Shown one piece after another: positions 12,040 to 20,660 of a stretch of 36,262 bases of DNA. The position numbers and the translations under genes are program-made. Positions within the stretch are counted from its first letter, which is position 1. Each line of letters opens with the position of its first letter. The DNA comes from Candidatus Methylomirabilis lanthanidiphila (lineage in GTDB: Bacteria > Methylomirabilota > Methylomirabilia > Methylomirabilales > Methylomirabilaceae), in contig CABIKM010000010.1 of the NCBI GenBank assembly GCA_902196205.1, positions 1 to 36,262 of the forward strand, written 5' to 3'. Under the pieces are notes generated by a model. The model worked only from the letters and a program-made list of their open reading frames with translations. It was not told the DNA's origin and made no database searches.

Positions 12040-12954
12040 TTACGATTGCGCGATCCTATTTGTGCCCGATGCAGCCGGCATAGTCCCTGGAGGCCGGCCG
12101 GCGTCGCACGAGCGGCGACAGGCATCGACTGTGTTTCGTAAGAGCATGGCGACCGTCATCGGGCCCACACCACCCGGTACAGGCGTAATCAACGAGGCCT
12201 TTTCCGCAACCCCTGGAAAGTCCACATCCCCCACCACCCTGCCGTCTGTCAAACGATTAACACCAACATCGATCACTACAGCCCCGGCCTTGACCATCGA
12301 GCCGGTTACCAAACCCGGCTTTCCTGCCGCTACAACCAGGATATCGGCCTGTCGGGTATGAAGGGCCAGATCCTGGGTTTTGATATGGCAGATGGTCACG
12401 GTCGCGTGGTGCTGCAGCAGCAAAAACGCCGTTGGTTTGCCGACCACCACACTCCAACCAACGACGACGGCATGCTTTCCCTCGATGCCCACATTCGACC
12501 GATTCAGCAGTTCAAGAATGCCGAGCGGCGTCGACGCGACAAAGAGGGGTGCCCCAACAAGCAATCCGCCCAGGTTGACGGGGTGAAACCCATCCACATC
12601 CTTTTCCGGAAGGATCGCTTCCAACACTCTCCGCTCGCTGATATGGGGGGGAAGCGGAAGTTGGACGAGAATCGCATGTACGGAGGGATCGCTGTTCAGT
12701 CGCGCGATCTCCTGAAGAAGTGACGCTTCAGGGAGGTCGGTCGGCAGATCGATTCGCGCCGAGGTGATCCCGACCTCCTTACACGCCCGGGCCTTATTCT
12801 GCACGTAGGTTGCCGAGGCCGGATCATTCCCGACGAGGATCGCCGCCAGACACGGGACCGCGCCGGTCTGCGCAGCCATCGCCGAGACGTCGAGCCGGAT
12901 TTCTCGGCGAATCTCTGCTGCAATAGCCTTACCGTCGATAATCCGCGCTGACAT
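12040..12954 (-). CDS. folD: Bifunctional methylene-THF dehydrogenase / methenyl-THF cyclohydrolase (FolD)
   Basis: Cytosolic enzyme of one-carbon metabolism that interconverts 5,10-methylene-, 5,10-methenyl- and 10-formyl-tetrahydrofolate. Catalytic residues are present: Tyr50 and Lys54 in YVQNKARAC, QLPLP at about 98-102, Asp121 in KDVDGFHPVN, and the C-terminal PGGVGPMT. At 304 residues it is slightly longer than usual, from a C-terminal tail after about residue 280. One oddity: the cofactor-binding motif normally written GRSxxVGxP reads GWSVVVGKP, with Trp167 in place of Arg. The ATG at 12954 follows the stop of the YmdB-type gene by about 9 nt, so they are co-transcribed. Confidence 0.95.
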   Translation of the reverse strand: MSARIIDGKAIAAEIRREIRLDVSAMAAQTGAVPCLAAILVGNDPASATYVQNKARACKEVGITSARIDLPTDLPEASLLQEIARLNSDPSVHAILVQLPLPPHISERRVLEAILPEKDVDGFHPVNLGGLLVGAPLFVASTPLGILELLNRSNVGIEGKHAVVVGWSVVVGKPTAFLLLQHHATVTICHIKTQDLALHTRQADILVVAAGKPGLVTGSMVKAGAVVIDVGVNRLTDGRVVGDVDFPGVAEKASLITPVPGGVGPMTVAMLLRNTVDACRRSCDAGRPPGTMPAASGTNRIAQS

Positions 12955-12963
12955 GCGACTGCT

Positions 12964-13740
12964 TCAGGGCTCCCGCTGGATTCGAAGAATCGAGGTTGAG
13001 CGACCGTCCCGCTCATCAATCTCCACCACGACCCCGCACAGTCGAGGCGCGCCCGTAGCCGGTCTGAACTGCTTCGGAAGACCGGATAGGAATTTTGCGA
13101 TCGGCGCCTCGATGCTCATCCCGATAACCGAATCGTACCCACCTGTCATCCCCACATCGGTGAGAAACGCCGTCCCTCCTGGTAAAATCCGCTCATCGGC
13201 AGTCTGAACATGGGTGTGGGAGCCGATGACTGCCGATACCCGTCCATCGACGTACCAGGCAAAGGCTTGCTTCTCCGCTGTTGCCTCGCCGTGAAAATCG
13301 ACGAAGATCAAGCCCGTCTCCCGACGCAGCCGGCCGATTTCGCGGTCACCCACGCGGAATGGGCAATCAAGCGTGGGCATGAACGCCCGTCCCTGTAGAT
13401 TGAGCACCCCGACGATACAGCCGCCTTTGTCCACCACCAGGCTTCCCTTGCCCGGCGCAGGATCGGGATAGTTGGCAGGTCGCAGGAGCCGCTCCTCTTT
13501 CGCGATATACTCTTCAACCTCTTTCTTATCCCAGACGTGGTTCCCGGAGGTCATGAGATCGACACCGAGCGCGAACATCTCTTCAGCCATCGCACTCGTC
13601 ACACCAAAGCCGCCAGCCAGGTTTTCGCCGTTCGCAATAACGAGGTCGATCGTCTGCTCATCGATCAGACGCGGCAACACCGACGCCACGATCTCGCGTC
13701 CCGGCTTACCGATTACGTCACCGATGAATAAGATTCGCAT
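12964..13740 (-). CDS. ymdB: YmdB-type metallophosphoesterase (TIGR00282 family)
   Basis: A 258-residue dinuclear metal phosphodiesterase. In Bacillus the relative YmdB hydrolyses cyclic nucleotides and affects sporulation and biofilm formation. Metal-binding motifs are visible: GDVIGKPGR (Asp8), NGENLAGGFG, TSGNHVWD, FVDFHGEAT and GSHTHVQTADE. The length is normal. It lies downstream of RNase Y, a gene pair also found in Firmicutes, suggesting a role in RNA or second-messenger control. The downstream gene is folD. Confidence 0.93.
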   Translation of the reverse strand: MRILFIGDVIGKPGREIVASVLPRLIDEQTIDLVIANGENLAGGFGVTSAMAEEMFALGVDLMTSGNHVWDKKEVEEYIAKEERLLRPANYPDPAPGKGSLVVDKGGCIVGVLNLQGRAFMPTLDCPFRVGDREIGRLRRETGLIFVDFHGEATAEKQAFAWYVDGRVSAVIGSHTHVQTADERILPGGTAFLTDVGMTGGYDSVIGMSIEAPIAKFLSGLPKQFRPATGAPRLCGVVVEIDERDGRSTSILRIQREP

Positions 13741-13764
13741 GGTCTCCGGTTCAATGTTCGAAGT

Positions 13765-13836
13765 TCAACGTTCAAGGGTTAAAGTTGAGGAACCACCCGT
13801 CCGGCCCGAACCTCAACCTTGAACTTTGAACGGTTC
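13765..13836. repeat. Inverted repeat between rny and ymdB
   Basis: GTTCAAGGGTTAAAGTTGAGG is an imperfect inverted match to CCTCAACCTTGAACTTTGAAC 20-odd bases further on; in addition GTTCGAAGTTCAACGTTCAA repeats the same units. It would form a long RNA hairpin between two co-directional genes. It could be a processing or termination element or a simple intergenic repeat. Confidence 0.5.
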
Positions 13837-15402
13837 TTATTTCGCGTACTCTACCGCCCTGGTCTCGCGGATGACGGTCACCTTGATGTGGCCGGGATAC
13901 TGCAGTTCCTCCTCGATCCGCTTGGCAATATCCCGCGCAAGCTGATACGACTGCACATCCGATACCTCAGCGCTCTCAACGATGATGCGCACCTCGCGTC
14001 CGGCCTGGACAGCGTAGGTCTTGCTCACGCCGGCAAAGGAGTTCGCGATCCTCTCCAGCCCCTCGAGCCGTTTCACGTAGCTTTCCAACAGCTCGCGTCG
14101 GGCCCCTGGTCTGGCCGCCGAGAGCGTATCGGCAATCTGGAGTACGATCGCCTCCAGACAGGTGATCTCTACATCCTCGTGATGGGCGGCGATGGCGTTT
14201 ACCACCCTCGGGTGCTCACCGTACTTCTTGGCCAGTTCGGCCGAAATAGAGACGTGCGTCCCCTCCATATTGACATCAGCCGACTTCCCGATATCGTGGA
14301 GCAAACCTGCCCGCTTGGCTACCTTGACATCGAGTCCCAACTCGGCCGCCATCACACCGGCGAGGTGCGCCACCTCTATCGTGTGCTGAAGCTGATTCTG
14401 TGAATAGCTGGTTCGGTACTTGAGTCGTCCGACCAAGCGTACGAGCTCGGGATGGAGGCCGCTGATCCCCACTTCGAAGGCTGCTCGTTCGCCGGTCTTC
14501 TTAATATCGTCATCGATCTCGCCCTTCACCTTCTCGACCATCTCTTCAATGCGTGCCGGATGGATCCGCCCATCGGTAATGAGACGTTGCAGCGCCTCCT
14601 TGGCAATGGCCCGCCGGATCGGATCGAAGCCGGACAGGATCACCGCTTCCGGGGTATCATCTACGATCACATCGATCCCCGTTGCTCGCTCGAAGGCCCG
14701 GATGTTGCGTCCCTCCCGGCCGATAATCCGCCCCTTCATCTCCTCATTCGGCAAGTCCACGACAGAGACCGTGGATTCCATGACAAACTCCGACGCGCAC
14801 TTATCAACGGCAATGGTCAGGATCTCTTTGGCCTTCTCGTCTGCTGTCGCCCGTGCCTCGTCCTCAAGTCGCTTAAACAGGGCTATCGACTCGACCCTCG
14901 CGTCCTGCTCCAGATTCTGGAGCAGGATCTTCCTAGCCTCTTCGGCTGTGAGGCCGGAGATACGCTCCAGTTGTCGCTGAGCATCCTCCATCAACTGGCC
15001 ACACCGGGTCTCTTTGTCGGAGGCGGCTTGCTCCCGATTGCCGAGATCTCTGGCCAGTCCATCCAACTCGCGGTCTCGCCGTTCTAACTGCTCCACTCTT
15101 CGTTCAAGGGTCTCTTCCTTCTGACTCAACTGGCGCTGCGCGCTCTCGATCTCCTGACGACGACTCTTGGTCTCTCGCTCCAAATCGGCCTTTGCCTGAA
15201 TCGCGTGCTCCTTGGCCTCGAGCTCAACCTGTCGTACTTTGGTTTCCGCCTCTTTCTCCGCCTCGGTGACGATGCGCTTAGCCAGGGTCTCTGCCTCGGC
15301 TATCTTGCTTTCAAATACCTTTTTTCTGAGCAGGTACCCGACAACGACACTCGCAACTGCTACGATCAGAACGATCGCAAGCTGATCAATTCCTATTGCC
15401 AA
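13837..15402 (-). CDS. rny: Ribonuclease Y
   Basis: Membrane-anchored endoribonuclease that starts mRNA decay. The 521-residue product has one N-terminal membrane segment (about 5-25), a long charged coiled coil (about 30-190), a KH domain with [15 protein letters not shown] (about 218-232) and an HD domain with [10 protein letters not shown] (about 366-375). The length matches the family. It lies downstream of zapA and the probable 6S RNA and upstream of a ymdB-type gene. Confidence 0.97.
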   Translation of the reverse strand: MAIGIDQLAIVLIVAVASVVVGYLLRKKVFESKIAEAETLAKRIVTEAEKEAETKVRQVELEAKEHAIQAKADLERETKSRRQEIESAQRQLSQKEETLERRVEQLERRDRELDGLARDLGNREQAASDKETRCGQLMEDAQRQLERISGLTAEEARKILLQNLEQDARVESIALFKRLEDEARATADEKAKEILTIAVDKCASEFVMESTVSVVDLPNEEMKGRIIGREGRNIRAFERATGIDVIVDDTPEAVILSGFDPIRRAIAKEALQRLITDGRIHPARIEEMVEKVKGEIDDDIKKTGERAAFEVGISGLHPELVRLVGRLKYRTSYSQNQLQHTIEVAHLAGVMAAELGLDVKVAKRAGLLHDIGKSADVNMEGTHVSISAELAKKYGEHPRVVNAIAAHHEDVEITCLEAIVLQIADTLSAARPGARRELLESYVKRLEGLERIANSFAGVSKTYAVQAGREVRIIVESAEVSDVQSYQLARDIAKRIEEELQYPGHIKVTVIRETRAVEYAK

Positions 15403-15599
15403 TGGAGGCCCACCTCCTTCCGAACTGCCTATACCAATGTCCTGGGATACATGGCCGGAAATATGTTAAGGGGATTATGACGTGGGAGGCTGGTCACATC
15501 GATCGGACCGCGATGAGAGGGGTACAGGAGGGCAGCAGACCCTAGTAACGGGTGAGCAGGCAATAGGGGGAGATGAAAGAACCCCCCACCTTTGTGCCG

Positions 15600-15810
15600 T
15601 TTGAGGGATGAGGTTTGAACCTGGCTAACCAGGTGGCTGCCCGGGCAGCGCTTCAGGCTCTCCCCACGTAAGTGGGGTTATGCACACCACGCTGCGAAGA
15701 GGGCCCCCGTTTTGTACTGTTGGTTCAAAATACGTTCCCTCATCACGAACACGGCAGGGGGTCTCGCGAATCTCATACTGCGGACCATGCTGCGCCGCAG
15801 CCTTTGTGTT
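15600..15810 (-). ncRNA. ssrS: Probable 6S RNA (ssrS)
   Basis: The gap between zapA and rny (15403-15814) holds no convincing protein gene. The minus strand here has CCCCCTGCCGTGTTCGTGA, then TTTTGAACCAACAG, then several hairpins (CCCCACTTACGTGGGG; ACCTGGTTAGCCAGGT). A CCTGC...GTGTTCGT block, a TTGAACC block and location immediately downstream of zapA are typical of 6S RNA, which binds and inhibits sigma-70 RNA polymerase. Ends are approximate. I have not folded the whole molecule; a covariance-model search would decide. Confidence 0.6.
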
Positions 15811-15814
15811 CCAC

Positions 15815-16150
15815 CTATACGCCACTGACTTCCGACTCCTGATCAACGCCATGAGAACCGCTTGCGCCTTCTCCAATGGCGGCTCTCAACAGCTCCGATA
15901 GTGTACCCAGCTTCGTCGCGATCAATCTCTCGAACCGCTCCCGCTCCGTCTCTGCTTTAAACAGCTCATCCGCAATATCGAGCGAGGCCAATACAATGGC
16001 CTTGGTGGGCGGCAGCGACTGCGATCTCTTTACGACCCCATCCAATTTCGCATCGACATACGCTGCGACCTCCCGGACGTACGATGGATCTTCGGCTGCC
16101 CGGATCGTGTATTGTTCCCCACGGATTACGACACTGACCAGTTGCTCCAT
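15815..16150 (-). CDS. zapA: Cell division protein ZapA
   Basis: Small FtsZ-associated protein that cross-links FtsZ filaments at midcell. The product from ATG 16150 is 111 residues and shows the family pattern: a beta N-terminus with VSVVIRGEQYTIRAAEDPSYVREVAAYVDAKL-type sequence, ALASLDIADEL-like helix, then a coiled coil. The frame extends to 16174, but MEQLVSVVIRG is the usual N-terminus. It follows a coiled-coil gene with an 8-bp gap and precedes the probable 6S RNA, a conserved arrangement. Confidence 0.88.
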   Translation of the reverse strand: MEQLVSVVIRGEQYTIRAAEDPSYVREVAAYVDAKLDGVVKRSQSLPPTKAIVLASLDIADELFKAETERERFERLIATKLGTLSELLRAAIGEGASGSHGVDQESEVSGV

Positions 16151-16157
16151 ACGCTTC

Positions 16158-16475
16158 TCACGCACCGGACTCAACAGCGGCCTCGATCCGTACGACTTCC
16201 TCCAACAAGCGATCTATCTTCAGTCGAACCTCCTCGCGTTCCTCAGCCATTCGGTTGAGTTGCTCCTGATCCTTCTTTCGCGCGGCCTCGAGCGCTCCCA
16301 CCTCTTCTACCCGCACCTTGACCACAGTCTGTAACTCCTCTACCCGCCGCTCCAGAACGATCTTCTCTTCCTTCAGTTTCGCCATAAGCGCGACTACCAA
16401 CCTCACCCGATCTTCTAACTCCTCCAGTTTTTCCGTAAGCATCGTCTGGTCCTGATCTGAAGCGCACTCTTGCAT
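16158..16475 (-). CDS. Small coiled-coil protein, probable ZapB-like division factor
   Basis: A 105-residue protein, almost entirely heptad-patterned coiled coil (about residues 12-100), for example LEELEDRVRLVVALMAKLKE. It has no membrane segment. The ATG at 16475 has GGAG 5 nt upstream; an inner ATG at 16442 with AGGA is also possible. It lies between pheT and zapA and ends just before the zapA start. In many bacteria that slot is held by a coiled-coil partner of ZapA, so a division role is inferred from context rather than from a recognised motif. Confidence 0.75.
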   Translation of the reverse strand: MQECASDQDQTMLTEKLEELEDRVRLVVALMAKLKEEKIVLERRVEELQTVVKVRVEEVGALEAARKKDQEQLNRMAEEREEVRLKIDRLLEEVVRIEAAVESGA

Positions 16476-16543
16476 GAGGTCTCCGCAGTCGTCCTTGTTC
16501 GGTTGAAAGCCTACCAAAGCCTTGCACCCTTGTAAAGTGAAAA

Positions 16544-18961
16544 CTATCCCCGCAAATATGCCCTGGTCAATCGTTGTAACTGCTCAATAATACGAGTCTC
16601 AACCTGGACCACCTCAGTATCGGTTAGGGTCTGATCCGGAGACCGGAAGACCAGCCCAATACCGCACGATTTATGTCCTTGCGGCAGCTCTTTACCACGG
16701 AACAGATCGAAAAGCTCAACCTGCTCGAGCAGCGATCCCCCGGCGTTTTTAATCACCTCGAACAACTCAGCGACCGAAACGCGCTCCGGAACGACCAGGG
16801 CCAAGTCCCGTCGTACTGTGGGAAAGCGGGGCAGCGGCTCGATTCGCAAGAACTCTTCCCCAACGACACTTACAAGTTGCTCCAGATCGAATTCGGCCAG
16901 ATAGGCGGGAACCCGAAGCTCGCAGTTACGCGCCACCGCGGGGTGAAGCTCTCCCATTATGCCGAGCCGCACATCTCTCGAGTACACGGCCGTCGTTCGT
17001 CCGGGATGAAATGGGTGCTGATCCGTGATCTGCACAAAGCGTATCCCTCCGAGTGTCAGACGATCGAGCAATGCCTCCACGACACCCTTCAGATCATAAA
17101 AATCCACCTGCGCAGTCGCCCGACCCCACTGCCTCTGCCATCGCGGCCCGGCCATGCCGATAACCAGCATCTGCCGCTCCCGAGGCAGGTCGGCGCGGCG
17201 CGGGAGATAGACCCGTCCGATCTCGAACAGGCGAGGACCGGCCTCATCCTGGCGAAGATTATTCTTCAGGCACTCCAGGAGGCTAGGCAGCAGCGACACG
17301 CGAAGAATCTCCTGATCAGGGTTCATCGGGTTCGCCATGCGAAGTCCATTCGATGTGCCGGCCTCGCTCCCGATACCTACCTTGTCCAGAAGGCGTCGAC
17401 CGATCAGCGAATAGGTAATGACCTCTTGCAGACCGCAGCCGACCAGCAGGTCGCTCACCCGTTCGACCAGGGCACGGATCGGCTGAGGCGGATGATCGGG
17501 CAGATGGCCGGCCAGCGTGGTGGTCGGAATCCGGTCGTAGCCGACCAGGCGCGCCACCTCTTCTACCAGATCGGTGAGAATCTGAATGTCGCTCCTGTAT
17601 GCCGGCGGCTTTACCCGCAGTGCGTTCCCATCTTCCCGGCAGTCAAACCCAAGTCGATCGGCCAGTACCTCCCGAACCTGCGCCACTGTGAGATCAATAC
17701 CCAGGACACGACGAAGCTCGCTCGTGGTGAGACTGAACTCCATCGGCTCTCGGGGAGCGGGGAACACATCCCGCAGCCCGCGCGACGCCTTGCCCCCACA
17801 GATCTCCACAAGCAGCTTGGTCGCCCGTCTCAGTGCGACGGTGGTCATGGCCGGCGGCAGCCCCTTGTCGAAGCGGAACGACGCCTCGGTCCTGAGGCGA
17901 AGCGCACGGCAACTCTGCCGAATCGAACCCGGACTGAAGTTGGCCGACTCCAACAGCACACGCTTCGTCGACTGGGTGACCTCTGTCTCCGAGCCGCCCA
18001 TGATCCCGGCAAGCGCCACGGGACGATCAGCATCCGCAATCACCAGCATCTCCGGTACAAGCGGCCGCACGACACCGTCCAGCGTCCGAAGCGATTCTCC
18101 AGGTATGGCGCGCCGCACCACAATTCGCTTGCCATGAATCGTATCATAATCAAAGGCATGCAACGGCTGCCCGTACTCGAGCATGACGTAGTTGGTGATA
18201 TCCACGACATTATTGATCGGACGCACGCCGGCAGCCGCCAGGCGTCTCTGGAGCCACGACGGCGAGGGGCCAATCGTGACCCCATGAACAACGGTTGCGC
18301 TGTACCGCGGGCACAGGTCGAGCGCCACAATCTCCACCTGCACCTCATCCTGAATATCAGAACCCTCCTCTTGGTAGGACAAATCCGGTAGAGTGATCGG
18401 TTCCCCGGTAATGGCCGTGACCTCGCGCGCCACGCCAAGGATGCTCAGGCAATCCGGTCGATTCGGCGTGACCTCGAGGTCGAAAATGGTGTCCCCCAGT
18501 ACGGCATTGAGCGGCGAGCCGACCTGGGCGTCATCGGGAAGGATCAGCACGCCCTCGTGAGTCTCAGACAGGCCAAGTTCCTTCTCGGAGCAGAGCACCC
18601 CCGGCGAGGCTACTCCCTGAATCTGAGCCATCTCCACCACCGTGGGTCGACCTGTTTGCGCATCGATCAGACTCGTGCCAACCGGCGCAAACGGTACTTT
18701 GTCGGCGATCTTGAGATTCGTGGCACCGGTCACGACCGCGACGCGCTCACCAGGGAAGCGTAAGCTCACCAAGGTGAGGGGGTCAGCCGCCGGATGCCGG
18801 TCAATAGATTCGATCTGCGCGACAAGAATCCCTGGCCAGCCGTTGCCGCGCTCCTCGATCCCGCCCACCTCGGTTCCTGACATGGTCAGTCGATGGGCCA
18901 GTTCCCGAGCAGGCAGGGTCAATCTCACGTAGTCAGAAAGCCAACTCAGCGATACCTTCAT
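16544..18961 (-). CDS. pheT: Phenylalanine--tRNA ligase beta subunit
   Basis: Beta chain of the alpha2-beta2 enzyme that charges tRNA-Phe; it carries tRNA binding and editing. The 805-residue product is full length. It has an N-terminal tRNA-binding (EMAP-like) domain (about 40-150), B3/B4 editing domain (about 210-390, with [13 protein letters not shown]), B5 domain, catalytic-like core, and a C-terminal anticodon-binding FDX-ACB domain (from about 712, [13 protein letters not shown]). Normally pheT directly follows pheS; here the two are separated by about 4.8 kb of accessory genes, so pheT may need its own promoter. Confidence 0.97.
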   Translation of the reverse strand: MKVSLSWLSDYVRLTLPARELAHRLTMSGTEVGGIEERGNGWPGILVAQIESIDRHPAADPLTLVSLRFPGERVAVVTGATNLKIADKVPFAPVGTSLIDAQTGRPTVVEMAQIQGVASPGVLCSEKELGLSETHEGVLILPDDAQVGSPLNAVLGDTIFDLEVTPNRPDCLSILGVAREVTAITGEPITLPDLSYQEEGSDIQDEVQVEIVALDLCPRYSATVVHGVTIGPSPSWLQRRLAAAGVRPINNVVDITNYVMLEYGQPLHAFDYDTIHGKRIVVRRAIPGESLRTLDGVVRPLVPEMLVIADADRPVALAGIMGGSETEVTQSTKRVLLESANFSPGSIRQSCRALRLRTEASFRFDKGLPPAMTTVALRRATKLLVEICGGKASRGLRDVFPAPREPMEFSLTTSELRRVLGIDLTVAQVREVLADRLGFDCREDGNALRVKPPAYRSDIQILTDLVEEVARLVGYDRIPTTTLAGHLPDHPPQPIRALVERVSDLLVGCGLQEVITYSLIGRRLLDKVGIGSEAGTSNGLRMANPMNPDQEILRVSLLPSLLECLKNNLRQDEAGPRLFEIGRVYLPRRADLPRERQMLVIGMAGPRWQRQWGRATAQVDFYDLKGVVEALLDRLTLGGIRFVQITDQHPFHPGRTTAVYSRDVRLGIMGELHPAVARNCELRVPAYLAEFDLEQLVSVVGEEFLRIEPLPRFPTVRRDLALVVPERVSVAELFEVIKNAGGSLLEQVELFDLFRGKELPQGHKSCGIGLVFRSPDQTLTDTEVVQVETRIIEQLQRLTRAYLRG

Positions 18962-19154
18962 GGTATTGTCAGACCTCTCCGCTCATGTGTAGCATCTCGG
19001 CCGAACCCTCAAACCGAGGGGGACGATAGCACGACAAAACAACCGATATCAACGTCAAAGCGGCCTCCTGTACCCTCCCGCAGGTCCTGACCGCGCTCGG
19101 CTGATCGCAGCTACCGTCGGAGACTATGTCAATGGCCGCTAAATGTCAACCAGC

Positions 19155-19194
19155 TTGCCTCATACACCTGACTTGGCTATATTATGTGTATAGC
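19155..19194 (+). promoter_or_regulatory. vapBC promoter with overlapping operator
   Basis: The -35 TTGCCT (19155-19160), a 17-bp spacer and the -10 TATATT (19178-19183) precede vapB. A perfect inverted repeat GCTATA, 7 nt, TATAGC (19176-19194) covers the -10 and the start region. That is where a VapB/VapC complex would repress its own operon. An AAAGGAGG ribosome-binding site follows 7 nt before the ATG. The rest of 18962-19154 shows no gene. Confidence 0.6.
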
Positions 19195-19211
19195 ACAAAG
19201 GAGGTCTGTCG

Positions 19212-19412
19212 ATGTTAAGAACAAATATTGAACTTGATGCCGAGGTGGTGGACGAGGCGATGAAGCTCACCCGGATGAAAACCAAGAAGGAACTTGTCAA
19301 CTACGCCCTCAAGGAACTCGTACGTAAGATCAAGCGAAGGAATCTTCTCTCTTTCGAAGGCAAGGTAAGATGGGAAGGCGATCTCGATGAGATGAGGAAA
19401 GGCCGGGCGTGA
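19212..19412 (+). CDS. vapB: VapB-type antitoxin
   Basis: A 66-residue antitoxin of the VapB (DUF2191-like) group. The N-terminus MLRTNIELDAEVVDEAMKL forms the ribbon-helix-helix DNA-binding part; the C-terminal half (about 40-66) would wrap and block the toxin. The ribosome-binding site is excellent. Its stop overlaps the toxin's GTG start by 4 bp (GTGA), typical of coupled toxin-antitoxin pairs. It lies on the plus strand, opposite to the surrounding translation genes, and has its own promoter and operator. Confidence 0.88.
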   Translation: MLRTNIELDAEVVDEAMKLTRMKTKKELVNYALKELVRKIKRRNLLSFEGKVRWEGDLDEMRKGRA

Positions 19413-19807
19413 TCCTCGTGGATACCAGTGTATGGGTGGACTTCCTGAGGGGCGAAGACTCACCCCAACGCCGGGTGCTTCACAGACTCATAGAAGATGA
19501 AGAAGATATTTCCATGACGGAGATCATCTTCACGGAAATTCTCCAGGGAATCAAGAACGACAGAGAATTCCAAGCCATAAAAGACTACCTTCTCGATTTT
19601 CCACTGTACAGGCCGAAAGGCATCGAGACCTACCTTCATGCCGCCCTGATTTACAGGGACTGCCGAAAGAAAGGCAAGACAGTGAGAAGGACGGTCGATT
19701 GCATCATCGCCGCTATCTGCATTGAACACGATCTTACCCTCTTTCATAAAGATAGCGACTTTGACCTCATTGAAGCCTGTACAGGACTTCAGGTGATCGA
19801 GGCGTGA
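19409..19807 (+). CDS. vapC: VapC-type PIN-domain toxin
   Basis: A 132-residue PIN ribonuclease, the likely toxin of the pair with VapB; family members cleave tRNA or rRNA. The acidic metal-binding residues are present: Asp5 in LVDTSVW, Glu43 in IFTEIL, Asp97 in RTVDCIIAA and Asp115/117 in FHKDSDF. The length is normal and the gene looks intact. The start is GTG at 19409, overlapping the antitoxin stop. Confidence 0.9.
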   Translation: MILVDTSVWVDFLRGEDSPQRRVLHRLIEDEEDISMTEIIFTEILQGIKNDREFQAIKDYLLDFPLYRPKGIETYLHAALIYRDCRKKGKTVRRTVDCIIAAICIEHDLTLFHKDSDFDLIEACTGLQVIEA

Positions 19808-19994
19808 GAATAGTATGGTGGACCCATTGTGTCCCCAGCATTGAGAAGTGAATCGCCTGACCTGAGACCAGGCAAAGATCCGTCGCCGCCCCTTCAGGAC
19901 GGGAACGGGGGGACTTTCGATCCAATACCCCATGCGCCGGCGACGCGCTCATAGGTATGATGGTTGGCGCAAACATCTTACCACTCCGCGACTC

Positions 19995-20086
19995 CGTCAT
20001 TGCGAGCGACCAACGGGAGCGTGGCAATCTCACCGTCGTAGTCCTGAAGGACTGTGCGATTGCTTCGGCTTCACCTCGCAATGACG
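19995..20086. repeat. 92-bp MITE-like element with 12-bp perfect terminal inverted repeats
   Basis: The element begins CGTCATTGCGAG and ends CTCGCAATGACG, exact inverted repeats. Inside are a second inverted pair (GTGGCAATCTC / GCGATTGCTTC) and a small hairpin. This CATTGCGAG...GCAATGAC family is a well-known non-coding dispersed repeat in many bacterial genomes. It has no coding capacity. The flanks at 19808-19994 and 20087-20174 show no gene that I can support. Confidence 0.75.
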
Positions 20087-20174
20087 CGGGCGGTGTTCGA
20101 TGTAATGACAAACGAGGACGAAGGGTTTATGTAGTCATCAGTGGGAGCGAGGTACGAGGGAAGGCAGATGCTCC

Positions 20175-20285
<111 letters not shown>

Positions 20286-20483
20286 CTAGCCTGGAGTCAC
20301 GGGGGGGCGGCGAGCGCGGCCCACGAGTTTCCTGAGCTCCTCCATCGACTCTTCCAGTCACCGCAACCTTTTGGCCGGGCTGAGCGCAAGACCAAGTCTG
20401 ACCTGTCGGCGACGGTGTCCCTCGAAGTCACAGTTCAGGTCCCCTGTCTCCTTTGAAAAACTGAACTGCTGTTTACGTTCCAT
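20286..20483 (-). pseudogene. Small HRRRQ-motif gene, copy 1, interrupted by a stop
   Basis: The ATG at 20483 opens MERKQQFSFSKETGDLNCDF and continues through GHRRRQVRLGLALSPAKRLR to a TGA at 20358-20360. The frame then continues in register (LEESMEELRKLVGRAR) to a TAG at 20286. Copy 2 has TGG (Trp) where this copy has TGA, so it is a nonsense mutation; the conserved GDLDWDFE is also damaged to GDLNCDFE. Its ATG overlaps the end of the truncated nucleotidyltransferase by 11 nt. From memory, such small proteins often pair with nucleotidyltransferase-type toxins; that is family context, not shown here. Confidence 0.75.
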
Positions 20484-20649
20484 CGGGATAGTCCTTGCCT
20501 TCCTCCGTCTTGTCCGTGAGTGATTGCAGAGCGGCGATATCGTCAAGATCTCTTGGCCGCCCCACCCTTCGCGTAAGGGCGATCAGGTCTTCGATGGCGA
20601 TGGCGGTCGCTTCCGTCTTTTCCAGAGGGACCCGGAGCCCGTTGCCCAT
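20473..20649 (-). pseudogene. C-terminal remnant of a nucleotidyltransferase
   Basis: On the minus strand an open frame reads AELTLRLAWMGNGLRVPLEK, then RRVGRPRDLDDIAALQSL, and ends at 20473. The GRP(K/R)DL.DI.AL block is the usual C-terminal signature of minimal nucleotidyltransferases and AbiEii-like proteins. The rest of the gene, including the catalytic GS-x-D part, is absent. The frame runs into the 3' end of the lipase gene, so the 5' portion was lost at that junction. The only in-frame ATG is at 20649. Probably not functional. Confidence 0.6.
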
Positions 20650-20660
20650 CCAGGCCAGCC

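Noticed and set aside
15625-15876. 83-codon minus-strand frame in the zapA-rny gap
   Set aside because: It overlaps zapA and the probable 6S RNA; the sequence is not protein-like.
16673-18391. 572-codon plus-strand frame
   Set aside because: It is antisense to pheT, which has all expected domains; the frame is rich in Arg, His and Gln and matches no family I know.
19808-19960. Transposase remnant downstream of vapC
   Set aside because: Six-frame reading gave no recognisable transposase motif; left as non-coding.
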